64,000 nucleotides of DNA from JAPHSX01 sp041554195 (GTDB taxonomy: Bacteria; Pseudomonadota; Gammaproteobacteria; Thiohalomonadales; Thiohalomonadaceae). Numbering within the stretch: the first letter of the stretch is position 1; every line of letters starts with the position of its first letter. This document shows positions 1 through 9,481 of this stretch, in pieces. The position numbers were made by a program, and so were the translations under genes. The stretch is taken from assembly GCA_041554195.1 (NCBI GenBank), contig JBFFMJ010000002.1, forward strand, positions 337,938 through 401,937. Reading direction: 5' to 3'. Under the pieces are notes generated by a model. It was not told where the DNA came from. It made no database searches and worked only from the letters and a program-made list of their open reading frames with translations.

Positions 1-426
1 CTCCTGTCACTTAAATTACGCACCTTCGATAATTTGTATGTTCGAATCCCGAACGAGACACTCATTAAATCAGAGACCACGACGATCACCAAATTCCCAA
101 TTCGCCGCCTCGATATCCAGCTTGGTGTTGCCTACAAGGAGAATATCGAACGTGTTCGTGATGCCCTTGCCCGTGTAGCACATGCCAACCCGCTTTGCCT
201 GGATGAGCCCAAGCCGCTGTTTATTTTCCAGGAGTTCGGTGAATCCTCGCTGAATATGCAATTTTCAGTATGGGCCAAACGCGAAAGCTTCCTGGATTTG
301 AAAAATTCAATTCATGAAGAGATTAAGGCAGAATTTGACGCTATTGGAATAGAGATACCGTTCCCGCATCGAACTCTCTATGCGGGCAGCGAGACCGAGC
401 CCTTTCCGGTACGGATTATCGACTAG
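1..426 (+). CDS. MscS-family mechanosensitive channel, C-terminal part (5' truncated by window edge)
   Basis: The frame is open from base 1 and ends at the stop at 424-426, so only about 141 C-terminal residues are visible. They begin with LRTFDN followed by a YVRIPN segment, which is the beta-domain signature of MscS channels. The mixed alpha/beta C-terminal cytoplasmic domain follows, ending near PFPHRTLYAG. MscS proteins are inner-membrane channels that release solutes on hypo-osmotic shock. The transmembrane part lies outside the window. The TTG at 34 is internal to the gene and is not a start. A second, complete MscS-type gene lies at 34473-35588. Confidence 0.85.
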   Translation, partial: LLSLKLRTFDNLYVRIPNETLIKSETTTITKFPIRRLDIQLGVAYKENIERVRDALARVAHANPLCLDEPKPLFIFQEFGESSLNMQFSVWAKRESFLDLKNSIHEEIKAEFDAIGIEIPFPHRTLYAGSETEPFPVRIID

Positions 427-482
427 ACAGGTGTCACAGGCCTATTCCACTAATTTACATTAACTACAATGGTAAACTAAAA

Positions 483-710
483 ATGAACTCTCCCTTCTCC
501 TATCGTGTCCATTTTATTACCGCACTGGTATTGCTTATACTATTCACAATATTTGTAGTGCAAAACGCTACTGTCGTCTCTATTCACTTTCTACTGTGGA
601 GTTTTAGCACGCCACGCTCTCTTATGGTTATCATTGTATTCCTGATAGGAATTATCACTGGTTGGCTATGGTCGGAATACATTCACCATTCACGCACTCG
701 CACCAAATAA
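483..710 (+). CDS. LapA-domain small inner-membrane protein
   Basis: 75 residues with two hydrophobic segments, about 9-27 and 44-63, separated by a short loop containing VQNATVVSIHFLLW. This is the pattern of the LapA (DUF1049) family: VQN followed by a short amphipathic stretch, then a second membrane helix. LapA in enterobacteria helps lipopolysaccharide assembly and pairs with LapB. LapB is not seen here, so the exact role is not fixed. The gene lies just upstream of tamA-tamB, another envelope biogenesis pair, and could share transcription with it. Confidence 0.75.
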   Translation: MNSPFSYRVHFITALVLLILFTIFVVQNATVVSIHFLLWSFSTPRSLMVIIVFLIGIITGWLWSEYIHHSRTRTK

Positions 711-786
711 CCCGAACACATACAGCACAGTGTCGCATACCGCTCCTCTACCGGGTTACCGCCAGCATCTGGTGACGTGGCAAGCA

Positions 787-2532
787 ATGACTAAAAACCT
801 CGTCACCATTATAAAAGGGCTAATATTCTGCCTCTGCATATTTTCCACCAATGTGCAGGCACAAACACCTATTGAGGTTGTTATAGAGGGACTGGCGGAT
901 GAGCTCCTTGCAAACGTTAAGCTGGTTCTCAGTATCGAACAGCAAAAAGGGAGTGGTCTATTAGTCGACAGCCGCATTCACCGACTGCACCAGAAGGCGG
1001 AGGCAGAGATTAGAACGGCGCTTGAACCCTTCGGTTACTATCGCGCCACGGTGACAAGCTCACTACGCCTGGAGGATGAAGTGTGGCATGCCCATTACCA
1101 TGTTGAAAGCGGCCCGCAAATACCTATTGCCAGTTCGGATATCATTATTAGTGGTGAAGCCGGCAACGATGAGACCTTCACAACCTTACTGCAGAGTCAT
1201 CAACTACAGGTTCGTAAGCCGTTTGTTCATAGCGAATACGAACAGTTCAAACGACAGCTACACAACCTGGCAGACGAACGCGGCTACCTTGATGCGCATT
1301 TCACCACCAACGAGGTAAAGATTGACGCCTCGGCCTATCGCGCCAGCGTGGTGATTCACTTCAACAGTGGCGCTCGCTACCGCTTCGGGGCTGCCCACTT
1401 TACCGGGGAACACCCCTTCAGCGAAGATTTTCTGCGGCGTTATTTAGGGTTTAAGACCGGTGATTACTATGAACACAAGCTCCTTACCAACCTGCAAAAG
1501 ACACTCTTCGCCAGTGAGTACTTTAAGGCGGTGGACGTACAGGTCGAACGCACTGCCAGCATCGGGCAACATGTTCCAGTAACGGTACAGCTTGAGCAAA
1601 GGCCACGCAAACGCTACCAGTTCGGCATTGGTTATGGCACCGACACCGGAGTTCGAGGTCTGATTGGCCATGAACGCCGCTGGCTAAACCCATACGGCCA
1701 TCGTTTTAGCAGTGAGCTAAAGCTCTCAGAGATCCGTAACAGTATTGCGGCCCAGCATACGGTCCCCCTTGCTCGTCCCGAGAGTGATCGTCTGGTTAAT
1801 CGTGCCGAGTATTACCTGGATACCGGTGGTGATGTTGACAGCCGAAGATCGCTGATCAGTAGCAGTGTCGAGCGCGCCCTGGGCAGGTGGCGCAATCAGT
1901 GGGGAGTCAGTTACCAGCTTGAGGACTATACGATCGGACTGCAGAGTGGTGACTCTACCCTGCTGATACTGCGTACTGGCTGGAACACACTTCAGGGTTA
2001 TGACCTGCTCGGACTACTGCGCGGGTTTCATGTTGGCCTTGAGTTGCGAGGCGCGAGTAAAAACATCATCTCGGATACCGATTTTCTGCAGGCACGCCTT
2101 AACGCCAAATCGATTGTTCCTGCGGGCAAGGGCAGACTCCTGCTACGCGGTGAAGCCGGTGCCACTGCGGTAGAGGCGATCAGCCTGCTGCCCCCGTCAC
2201 AGCGTTTTTTTGCTGGCGGTGACAACAGTATCCGTGGCTATGCCTACCGCCATGTGGGACCCACTGATGCCTCTGGTGACGTGGTCGGAGGGCGCCACCT
2301 GCTGGTGGGGAGTATCGAGTACGACTATCCGCTCAACGCGCTGTGGCGTGCCGCGCTTTTTCTCGATGGCGGTAACGTCTTTGATGATCACTTCGAAAAA
2401 GCGATGCAGGGTGCAGGCATAGGCCTAAGGCGAAAACTCCCCATTGGCCTTTTGCGCATTGATGTGGCGGAGGCGATCAGCGACCCGGAGCGCCCGTGGC
2501 GACTCCATTTAACCATGGGGCTCGAACTATGA
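787..2532 (+). CDS. tamA: TamA, outer-membrane translocation and assembly module (BamA/Omp85 family)
   Basis: About 581 residues. I chose the ATG at 787 because it opens directly into a signal peptide (MTKNLVTIIK..., cleavage near VQA-QTP). A GTG at 730 would add 19 non-hydrophobic residues. After the signal come POTRA repeats (roughly residues 25-260; GYYRATV and RGYLDAHF are typical) and then a 16-strand Omp85 barrel. Near the end the family motifs RFFAGGDNSIRGY and GGRHLLVGSIEYDYPL are visible. TamA sits in the outer membrane and works with inner-membrane-anchored TamB in outer-membrane protein insertion or lipid transport. The stop overlaps the tamB start (ATGA at 2529-2532), indicating translational coupling. 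Confidence 0.93.
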   Translation: MTKNLVTIIKGLIFCLCIFSTNVQAQTPIEVVIEGLADELLANVKLVLSIEQQKGSGLLVDSRIHRLHQKAEAEIRTALEPFGYYRATVTSSLRLEDEVWHAHYHVESGPQIPIASSDIIISGEAGNDETFTTLLQSHQLQVRKPFVHSEYEQFKRQLHNLADERGYLDAHFTTNEVKIDASAYRASVVIHFNSGARYRFGAAHFTGEHPFSEDFLRRYLGFKTGDYYEHKLLTNLQKTLFASEYFKAVDVQVERTASIGQHVPVTVQLEQRPRKRYQFGIGYGTDTGVRGLIGHERRWLNPYGHRFSSELKLSEIRNSIAAQHTVPLARPESDRLVNRAEYYLDTGGDVDSRRSLISSSVERALGRWRNQWGVSYQLEDYTIGLQSGDSTLLILRTGWNTLQGYDLLGLLRGFHVGLELRGASKNIISDTDFLQARLNAKSIVPAGKGRLLLRGEAGATAVEAISLLPPSQRFFAGGDNSIRGYAYRHVGPTDASGDVVGGRHLLVGSIEYDYPLNALWRAALFLDGGNVFDDHFEKAMQGAGIGLRRKLPIGLLRIDVAEAISDPERPWRLHLTMGLEL

Positions 2533-5500
2533 GTCGCCGTCGCAACTATGCCCTCGCCTTACTCACTGTCGTCACGCTGTTGCTTACGCTCAACCTCTGG
2601 CTGCAAACCGAGTCTGGGATACGCTGGTTATTGCATGGAGCCTCTTCGGCACTGGCGGGTGAGCTAGAGGTTAGCACGGTCAAAAAGCAGGGTGATGAGA
2701 TCATACTTCAGCAGCTGCGCTACCACGACACCACTCTGGAGCTCAAAGCCGATAGTCTGGCACTCAGCTGGCAACCGTGGCGTCTGCTCTCGGCAACGGT
2801 ATTAATCGATAAACTCCATGGGCAAAACCTCTCGGTGAAAATGACACCCGGTGAAGCGCCAGGGCCGGCATTTGAAGGCATCATCCTGCCCCTGCGCCTG
2901 GTACTTAAAGAGGCCCGTCTGGATAAGCTGCTGATCGAACAAGGGGATACGAATCAACCTCTGCTAGTGGATTCGCTCGCACTGAAGGCCACTTACTGGG
3001 GGCATGCGTTATCCATCGACCAGCTCAGTATCGCAGCGCTCAACTCCGACCTGCTCACGACAGGCGAACTCGACACCATGGCCCCCTACCCCATCAGGCT
3101 GGAGAGCCACTGGCACTCCAGTTATCTGCAGAGCGAGCGCCTGGAGGGCACGGCACACCTGACGGGCAGTCTGCACAAACTCTCTGCCAGCGGCCAGCTT
3201 GCCATCACCGGAGGAGAGGTTGACGGGCTCAGGGCAAGCTGGGAAGCGCACTACCAGGATCAGCAGATCACCTTGCCCAGAATCAGCGTGATTCCGCCCA
3301 CCGGCAAAGGCGAGATTGGAATGACAGCGAAGCTCAGCTGGCGCGCTGGCCCATTAAGCTACCAGCTATCCGGCAAGCTTAACGCGCTAAGCTGGCCTGC
3401 CGCAGAACCGAATATCCACCTTGAGCAGGGAGAGTTCACCCTGAACGGCAGTGACCTGGAGTACCAGCTCAATGCCACGGCGGCGTTAACGGGACAACAG
3501 CTTCCCCCCAGCCGCTGGCAGTTGCGTGGACGTGGCGATAACACACACTTTCTCGCCGAGCACCTGGAAGGAAAACTGTTGGGCGGGAGTGTGATCGCCC
3601 ATGGCGAAGTGCAGCGCAGTGATCATTGGGCATGGAGTTCAAAGATAACGGCCAGCGCAATCAACCCGGCTAAACAGTGGCGCGACTGGCCAGGCTCTCT
3701 CAACGGCACGGCACAGATACACGGCTCATACCGCAATACCCTTAAGCTGGAGGTCGCGCCATTGCAGGTGGATGGTATGTTGAGAGAGCGGCGTGTATCG
3801 CTACGTAGCGCGCTGCAGTTAGACGGTAATGCCGTAAAGGTTGAGCTGCTTTCAGTTAACGCCGGCAACGCCAGGCTGCAGGGACATCTCACCCTGGATC
3901 AACAACTGGTCGCCGAGCTCTCCCTCCATGCGCCGGATGTGGCGGAGATCTGGCCGGCAGCATCGGGCAAGGTCGAAGCACAGCTGAAAGTATCCGGCCC
4001 ACGTCAGCAACCACGACTTGTCGGACAGCTTCAGGCCAGGGAGCTGCGCCTGGAGCAAACCGGCATTGCCGCACTCAAGGCTGGAGTCGATATCGATCTG
4101 GCAGGAGCCAGCCCCTGGTCACTCACCGCCGATGCCTCGGGAGTGCAAGCGGGGAGCGCCATGCTGGACAAACTGGGGCCTCTCACCGCCTCCTTGCGCG
4201 GCAGCGGCAATGCCGATAACCACCAGCTGAAGCTCACCGCAAAGGCCGGGCAGCAAAGCCTGGTCACCACTGTCAATGGCAGCTGGCAGCAACCACACTG
4301 GCTCGGGGAGATCACCACCCTCGATTTTAACTCCTCTTACCTTGGGCACTGGCAACAGAGCGCCCCCGTTGGTGTCACACTGTCAGCGGATGCGATCACG
4401 ATCAATAAAGGGTGCCTAGCCAGCTCATCGGCTACCGCGTGCCTGGCCTATCACCATGAGAAAAGCGTATCTCAGCAGCTGCAATTTTCGCTGGCACAGT
4501 TTGCTCTTTCCCGGCTCAACAGCCTGACTGAAGAGTATGCCAGCGTTAATCTTCCACTAAGCGCCGATATTGACCTCACAGTGAAAGGCAGCGGCACCCC
4601 CTCGGGTCATGCACAGTTCACCCTGGGAAGCGGCACCATCACACCTGCGGCCGCCATCCCCACCCTCGCAGAGAGTCCTGTTCAGCTGCGTAGCGGGGAG
4701 ATAATGATCCGCGCCAGCGAGGGCGTGATCACCGGCAATAGCCAGCTGGTACTGGCTAGCGGTGAGAAGCTACAGACAGACGCCAGCATGAAACTCAATA
4801 CGCAGTGGCGCTCACAATTTGTACAACAACCGATTGAAGCGCGCATGTTTACCAAGATAAGTGACCTGCGTCTGATAGAACCCCTGCTGCAGCCGCTGGA
4901 GGAGCCCGTTGGCAGCTTTAAGGCCGATCTCGCGATGAGCGGAAGCCTGTCCGAACCACGCCTCACCGGTGAGGCACGTTTGTCTATCACGCAGTGCCAG
5001 GTGCCACGTCTCGGACTCACTATTCGAGAGGCCGAACTCATCGCAAAGAGTGATCAACCCGGTCACCTCATTGTCAGCGGCCGTGCCAAGTCAGGTGATG
5101 GCTGGTTACGTTCCGAGGGGTGGTTTAACGTCACAGACAAAGGGCGCTGGCACTCTGAACTTAGTATCAAGGGCGAACAGCTTGAGGTCAGTTACATTCC
5201 TGAGGCACGCGTCACCCTGTCACCACAACTGCTTCTGCGTGCAGCGTCGCAACAGCTCTCCCTGAGTGGCGAGGTCACCATTGATGAAGCGCGCCTCGAA
5301 CCCCGCGACCTGGCCATGGCCAGGCGCCCCTCAAGTGATGTTATCGTGATCAACCCTGAACTGGATACCGAGCCAGCTTCGAAATGGCACATTCAATCCG
5401 ACGTCCGTTTTATCGCCGCCGATACCATTCGTCTCAAGGGCTTCGGTTTCGAGGGATATCTGGGGGGCAACGTGCGCCTCATTGATGACAGTGAGAAACC

Positions 5501-6098
5501 TATACGTGCACAGGGGGAGCTACACTTGGTAGCCGGCGCAAGTTACCGCGCCTTCGGTCAGGACCTTAAGGCCGAACATGGCCGCCTCTACTTTGCCGAC
5601 AGCCCTATCGACAATCCAAAGCTGGATATCAACGCGGTGCGCAAGGTTGGAGATGTCGTAGCCGGTGTAAAGGTAGAGGGGACGGCACAGCAGCCAATAC
5701 TCACCCTCTTCTCACGCCCCCCCATGGATCAGACCGACATCCTCTCCTATCTCACACTGGGCCGTCCTTTCTCGCGCGCCGGGGTGAATGACGGCAATAC
5801 CATGATGCAGGCGGCAAACAGCGCGGGACTGGCCGGTGGTGACTATCTAATCGGCAAGATTGGCAGCCGATTTAATCTGGAGGAGGCGCGTATCGAGTCC
5901 AGAACTGCTGGCGGTGAACCCTGGTTAGTATTAGGGCGCTACCTCTCACCACGCCTCTATGTACGCTACGGTGTTGGTATCATGGAGACTGGGAATTCAC
6001 TCATCATGCGCTATCAGCTTAGCGACCAGTGGACACTCCAGGGGGAAGGCGGCAGTGCAACCGGCGCCGATCTTCTCTACTCTATTGAACGCCCCTGA
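2529..6098 (+). CDS. tamB: TamB, inner-membrane-anchored periplasm-spanning translocation/assembly protein
   Basis: About 1189 residues. The start at 2529 overlaps the tamA stop and opens with MSRRRNYALALLTVVTLLLT, a positively charged signal anchor. An in-frame ATG at 2496 lies inside tamA and would put hydrophilic residues before the anchor. The long middle part is low-complexity beta-rich AsmA-like repeat sequence (many short SG/LSGS segments). The last 350 residues match the TamB/DUF490 domain, including QTDILSYLTLGRP and the terminal beta segment LYVRYGVGIMETGNSL. The length is normal for the family. It forms a hydrophobic groove between the membranes, partnered with TamA. Confidence 0.93.
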   Translation: MSRRRNYALALLTVVTLLLTLNLWLQTESGIRWLLHGASSALAGELEVSTVKKQGDEIILQQLRYHDTTLELKADSLALSWQPWRLLSATVLIDKLHGQNLSVKMTPGEAPGPAFEGIILPLRLVLKEARLDKLLIEQGDTNQPLLVDSLALKATYWGHALSIDQLSIAALNSDLLTTGELDTMAPYPIRLESHWHSSYLQSERLEGTAHLTGSLHKLSASGQLAITGGEVDGLRASWEAHYQDQQITLPRISVIPPTGKGEIGMTAKLSWRAGPLSYQLSGKLNALSWPAAEPNIHLEQGEFTLNGSDLEYQLNATAALTGQQLPPSRWQLRGRGDNTHFLAEHLEGKLLGGSVIAHGEVQRSDHWAWSSKITASAINPAKQWRDWPGSLNGTAQIHGSYRNTLKLEVAPLQVDGMLRERRVSLRSALQLDGNAVKVELLSVNAGNARLQGHLTLDQQLVAELSLHAPDVAEIWPAASGKVEAQLKVSGPRQQPRLVGQLQARELRLEQTGIAALKAGVDIDLAGASPWSLTADASGVQAGSAMLDKLGPLTASLRGSGNADNHQLKLTAKAGQQSLVTTVNGSWQQPHWLGEITTLDFNSSYLGHWQQSAPVGVTLSADAITINKGCLASSSATACLAYHHEKSVSQQLQFSLAQFALSRLNSLTEEYASVNLPLSADIDLTVKGSGTPSGHAQFTLGSGTITPAAAIPTLAESPVQLRSGEIMIRASEGVITGNSQLVLASGEKLQTDASMKLNTQWRSQFVQQPIEARMFTKISDLRLIEPLLQPLEEPVGSFKADLAMSGSLSEPRLTGEARLSITQCQVPRLGLTIREAELIAKSDQPGHLIVSGRAKSGDGWLRSEGWFNVTDKGRWHSELSIKGEQLEVSYIPEARVTLSPQLLLRAASQQLSLSGEVTIDEARLEPRDLAMARRPSSDVIVINPELDTEPASKWHIQSDVRFIAADTIRLKGFGFEGYLGGNVRLIDDSEKPIRAQGELHLVAGASYRAFGQDLKAEHGRLYFADSPIDNPKLDINAVRKVGDVVAGVKVEGTAQQPILTLFSRPPMDQTDILSYLTLGRPFSRAGVNDGNTMMQAANSAGLAGGDYLIGKIGSRFNLEEARIESRTAGGEPWLVLGRYLSPRLYVRYGVGIMETGNSLIMRYQLSDQWTLQGEGGSATGADLLYSIERP

Positions 6099-6271
6099 CG
6101 CATCTCGCTATTACGCTTGATGCACTGTGTTCCAATAAGTGATGATTTGTTACATGAAGCGGACAAACGAATGTATAAAGTAAAAAAAGTCAGAAAAGAC
6201 AAGGTGTTATACGCATGACGTATCTGATGATTCCACTCCTGGTATTGGGCTCTTTCCGTGGTTGAGCAGTT

Positions 6272-7411
6272 ATGAGTACACCTCTTTCGGCCGAATTTGC
6301 ACTTGATGATGGTTTGATTCACCTGAATCATGCCGCGGTTGGTCCCTGGCCGCGACGTACGGTAAATGCTGTAACGCGTTTCGCACAGGAGAATCTGCAC
6401 CGCGGTTCCTGGCACTATCCCGAGTGGTTGCAGACAGAGTCTCTGTTACGCCAGCAGCTGGCTGAGTTGATCCATGCACCATCTGCCGATGATATTGCGC
6501 TAGTGAAAAATACCTCTGAGGCACTCTCCTTTGTCGCCGCGGGTATTAAATGGTGTGCTGGTGAGAATGTGGTGACCAGCAATGAGGAGTTTCCCTCTAA
6601 TCGCATCGTTTGGGAGTCACTATCTTCTCAAGGTGTCGAGCTGCGTCAGGCGGATTTACTCTCGGCGGCCTCACCAGAGGATGCGCTGTTTGCGCTTGTC
6701 GATCACAATACCCGTCTTCTCGCCATTAGCTCGGTACAGTACGGCTCGGGTCTGCGTATGGATTTACAACGTATCGGGGAATTTTGCCGTGAACGCGATA
6801 TCCTCTTTTGCGTTGATGCGATTCAAAGTGTTGGCGCAGTAGCCTTTGATGTACAGACGATAGGCGCTGATTTTGTTGCCGCAGATGGCCACAAATGGAT
6901 GTTGGGACCGGAGGGTTTAGGCTTTTTCTATGTACGGGCAGAGCGTCGCAACGCGCTAAAACTGACACAGTACGGGTGGCATATGGTTGAGGCGATTGGG
7001 GATTTCGACCGTACCGAGTGGCAACCTGCAGATTCAGCCCGCCGCTTTGAATGTGGCAGCCCCAATATGCTCAGCATTCATGCGCTCAGTGCCAGTTTGT
7101 CGCTGCTGCTCGAGGTGGGCATGGAAAAGGTAGAAAACCGAGTACTGGCGAACAGCCGCTATCTATTTGACGCCTTAGCGCGAATTCCGGGTGTTGAGCT
7201 GATTACTGCACCCCAGGAGGGGCGATTTGCCGGAATTGTGACCTTTCGGGTAGCCGATCAGGAGAGTGATAAAATTTTTGCGGCACTACACACTAACCAG
7301 GTGTTTTGTGCTCAGCGTGCCGGAGGCATTCGACTCTCGCCTCACGTTTATACCCCGCGCCTAGCCCTTGAGACGGCGATACAGTATATTTGTGACGCAA
7401 TTAACATATAA
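6272..7411 (+). CDS. Class V aminotransferase (cysteine-desulfurase-like fold, PLP enzyme)
   Basis: 379 residues. The N-terminal HLNHAAVGPWP matches the substrate-side start of class V aminotransferases. SNEEFPSNRIVWE lies in the large domain, DAIQSVGAVAFDV holds the cofactor aspartate, and ADGHKWMLGPEG holds the PLP-binding lysine (about residue 209). The C-terminal domain ends with the substrate-binding region GGIRLSPHVYT. No catalytic-loop cysteine of an IscS/SufS desulfurase is apparent, so I call it a general class V aminotransferase; isopenicillin-N epimerase-like proteins share this architecture. The substrate cannot be read from the sequence. It stands alone, about 170 bp after tamB. 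Confidence 0.8.
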   Translation: MSTPLSAEFALDDGLIHLNHAAVGPWPRRTVNAVTRFAQENLHRGSWHYPEWLQTESLLRQQLAELIHAPSADDIALVKNTSEALSFVAAGIKWCAGENVVTSNEEFPSNRIVWESLSSQGVELRQADLLSAASPEDALFALVDHNTRLLAISSVQYGSGLRMDLQRIGEFCRERDILFCVDAIQSVGAVAFDVQTIGADFVAADGHKWMLGPEGLGFFYVRAERRNALKLTQYGWHMVEAIGDFDRTEWQPADSARRFECGSPNMLSIHALSASLSLLLEVGMEKVENRVLANSRYLFDALARIPGVELITAPQEGRFAGIVTFRVADQESDKIFAALHTNQVFCAQRAGGIRLSPHVYTPRLALETAIQYICDAINI

Positions 7412-7561
7412 ATAACAAGCAGTTACAGATTGGCGTGTTGGCGGTTTTTTTAAGGGTGTAATAAATACACGGAGTTGTATGTACTCTCTCTTTTTTATAA
7501 TGCTTCTATGTTATGCTTCCGCATCCATAATTAAGCCTCAATAATCGAGCCTGAAAACACG

Positions 7562-8620
7562 GTGAACAACCAGGTACTCCGACAATTCGTTCCCCTTAAC
7601 GATCTGACCTCCGACAACCTTCAGGAGTTGGCGAATAAGACGCGTATCGAGACTCTGGCGAAGGGCAAGGCGCTTTTCAAGAGAGGCGACAGCGATAACT
7701 TCTCTTTCTATCTACTGTCCGGGGAATTGTTGCTGTTAGGCGATGGTGGTGAGAAGAAGACCATTCGCGGCGGCAGCGCCCACACCCGTTTTCCCATTGA
7801 GCACCACCGCCCTCGCCGCTATACCGCGATAGCCGAGGTCGATTGTCATTTTTTCCGTGTCGATAACGATATGCTCGATATCCTCCTGACCTGGGATCAG
7901 AACGCCGGGATGATGGTCTCGGACATGGATGAGGATAATAGTGCGGCCAATGAGGAGGAGGAAGGTAGCGACTGGATGACCATGATGCTGCGCTCGGAGA
8001 TCTTCCACCGCATCCCACCCAGTAATATTCAGGCCGTTTTTATGCGCATGGAGCGCATGCCCGTGGTTGTCGATCAAACCATCATCAAGCAGGGTGATGA
8101 GGGTGACTACTACTACTTTATTGAAAAGGGGCGCTGCATGGTGACCCACACCACCAAGTCGGGCAAGGCGATCAAGCTGGCCGAACTGGAGGCGGGAACG
8201 GGTTTCGGTGAAGAGGCCCTGATCTCGGATAATAAGCGCAACGCCAACGTTACCATGCTCAGCGATGGTGTTTTAATGCGCATGGCTAAGGGGGATTTTG
8301 TCGAACTGCTCAAGGCGCCTGTCTTGCAGGCCGTCGATTATGCCACGGCGAAACAAATGGTTGATGATGGGGCGATGTGGCTGGATGTACGCCTGGACAG
8401 CGAGCACAAGAATGTAGCTATCCCCGACAGCATCAACATTCCGCTCTACCTGCTACGCATCAAGACCAAAGAGCTGGTTTCTGATATGAAATATGTGATC
8501 TACTGCGATACCGGTCGGCGCAGCTCCTCGGCCGCCTACCTGCTCAGCGAGCGGGGATTCGATGCCTACTACTTGGAAGGTGGCCTGCGCAGCCTGAAGA
8601 AGGAAGATTCACCGGAATAG
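7562..8620 (+). CDS. Double cyclic-nucleotide-binding domain protein fused to a rhodanese domain
   Basis: 352 residues from a GTG start; no better ATG exists before the first domain, and no clear ribosome site is seen. Two cNMP-binding folds follow each other: one at about 10-115, and one at about 140-250 with KQGDEGDYYYFIEKG and the phosphate-cassette-like GFGEEALISDNKRNANV. A rhodanese domain follows at about 260-350 with LDVRLDSE and the active-site loop CDTGRRSSSAAYL, so the sulfur-accepting cysteine is present. There is no DNA-binding domain and no membrane segment, so it is probably a cytoplasmic regulator or sensor. In a sulfur oxidiser the rhodanese part could sense or carry sulfane sulfur, but this is inference. 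Confidence 0.85.
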   Translation: MNNQVLRQFVPLNDLTSDNLQELANKTRIETLAKGKALFKRGDSDNFSFYLLSGELLLLGDGGEKKTIRGGSAHTRFPIEHHRPRRYTAIAEVDCHFFRVDNDMLDILLTWDQNAGMMVSDMDEDNSAANEEEEGSDWMTMMLRSEIFHRIPPSNIQAVFMRMERMPVVVDQTIIKQGDEGDYYYFIEKGRCMVTHTTKSGKAIKLAELEAGTGFGEEALISDNKRNANVTMLSDGVLMRMAKGDFVELLKAPVLQAVDYATAKQMVDDGAMWLDVRLDSEHKNVAIPDSINIPLYLLRIKTKELVSDMKYVIYCDTGRRSSSAAYLLSERGFDAYYLEGGLRSLKKEDSPE

Positions 8621-8635
8621 GAGTTCTTCTACGGG

Positions 8636-9409
8636 CTAGTTAAGCCCAAACAGGCGGTTAAAATTCTCACCCGTCTGTCGCGCGATCTCCTCGTAGGATA
8701 CACCTCTCAGCTCGGCAATATACTCCGCCACCTCACGCACATAGGCGGGCTGATTGCTCTTGCCGCGATACGGTACCGGTGCCAGATAGGGCGCATCGGT
8801 CTCCACCAGAATCCTCTCTGCAGGTACCGCTTTGGCCACCTCTTTTAGCTCTTTGGCACTGTTAAAGGTGACGATGCCGGAGAAGGAGATATAGAAGCCC
8901 AGCTCCATTGCCCGTTCGGCAGTGGCCATATCCTCAACGAAGCAATGCATGATACCGCCGACCTCATCGGCCCCCTCCTCCGCCAGCATCCTCATTGTGT
9001 CATCACGTGCCTCACGGCAGTGGATGATTAGCGGTTTGTGGCACGCCTTGGCCGCCGTGATGTGGTGTCGAAAGCGCTGGTGCTGCCAGCTCAAATCCCC
9101 TTCGCTACGGAAGTAGTCGAGCCCGGTCTCGCCGATGGCGATCACCTTGTCATTGGCGGCAAGCTCAAGTAGTTGCTCAACACTGGGCTCTTCGCGTCCC
9201 TGCTCATTGGGATGGACACCCACACTGGCGTAAATATTGGGATAGCGCTGCGCTATCTTCAGCACGGCATGAACGTTTTCCATGTCGATGGCTACGCAAA
9301 GAAAACGCTCTACACCCTGTTGTTCGGCAAAGGCGAGGGCGTTGGCGAGCTCACCATCATAGGGGGTGAGGTCGAGGCGGTCTAAATGGCAGTGGGAGTC
9401 AATAAGCAT
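8636..9409 (-). CDS. tatD: TatD-family metal-dependent hydrolase / DNase
   Basis: 257 residues, typical for the family. The amidohydrolase-like metal ligands are seen as DSHCHLD (residues 4-10), a conserved GETGLDYFR, IHCREARDD, GIMHCFVED, and the closing VETDAPYLAPVPYRGKSN. These are the ligands of the two-metal TIM-barrel TatD nucleases. Members of this family process DNA or RNA 3' ends or remove D-amino-acid adducts, and the paralogue next to holB is often annotated YcfH. It is downstream of tmk-holB-pilZ on the same strand, but a terminator-type hairpin at 9433-9453 lies between, so it may have its own transcript. Confidence 0.88.
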   Translation of the reverse strand: MLIDSHCHLDRLDLTPYDGELANALAFAEQQGVERFLCVAIDMENVHAVLKIAQRYPNIYASVGVHPNEQGREEPSVEQLLELAANDKVIAIGETGLDYFRSEGDLSWQHQRFRHHITAAKACHKPLIIHCREARDDTMRMLAEEGADEVGGIMHCFVEDMATAERAMELGFYISFSGIVTFNSAKELKEVAKAVPAERILVETDAPYLAPVPYRGKSNQPAYVREVAEYIAELRGVSYEEIARQTGENFNRLFGLN

Positions 9410-9432
9410 ATAAATTCGCTCTGTAAAAACAG

Positions 9433-9453
9433 AAAGCGGCTAAACGCCGCTTT
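9433..9453. terminator. Terminator hairpin between pilZ and tatD
   Basis: AAAGCGGC, a five-base loop, then GCCGCTTT: an 8-bp perfect stem with a T-run (TTTTTG) on the plus side. On the minus strand the stem is followed by CTGTTTTT. The minus-strand reading would end the tmk-holB-pilZ transcript. Confidence 0.75.
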
Positions 9454-9481
9454 TTGTATAAGAATGAATGGGTAGGATGAC

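Noticed and set aside
2496..2531. Upstream ATG for tamB at 2496
   Set aside because: It lies inside tamA and would put a hydrophilic segment before the signal anchor; the ATGA overlap at 2529 is the better start.
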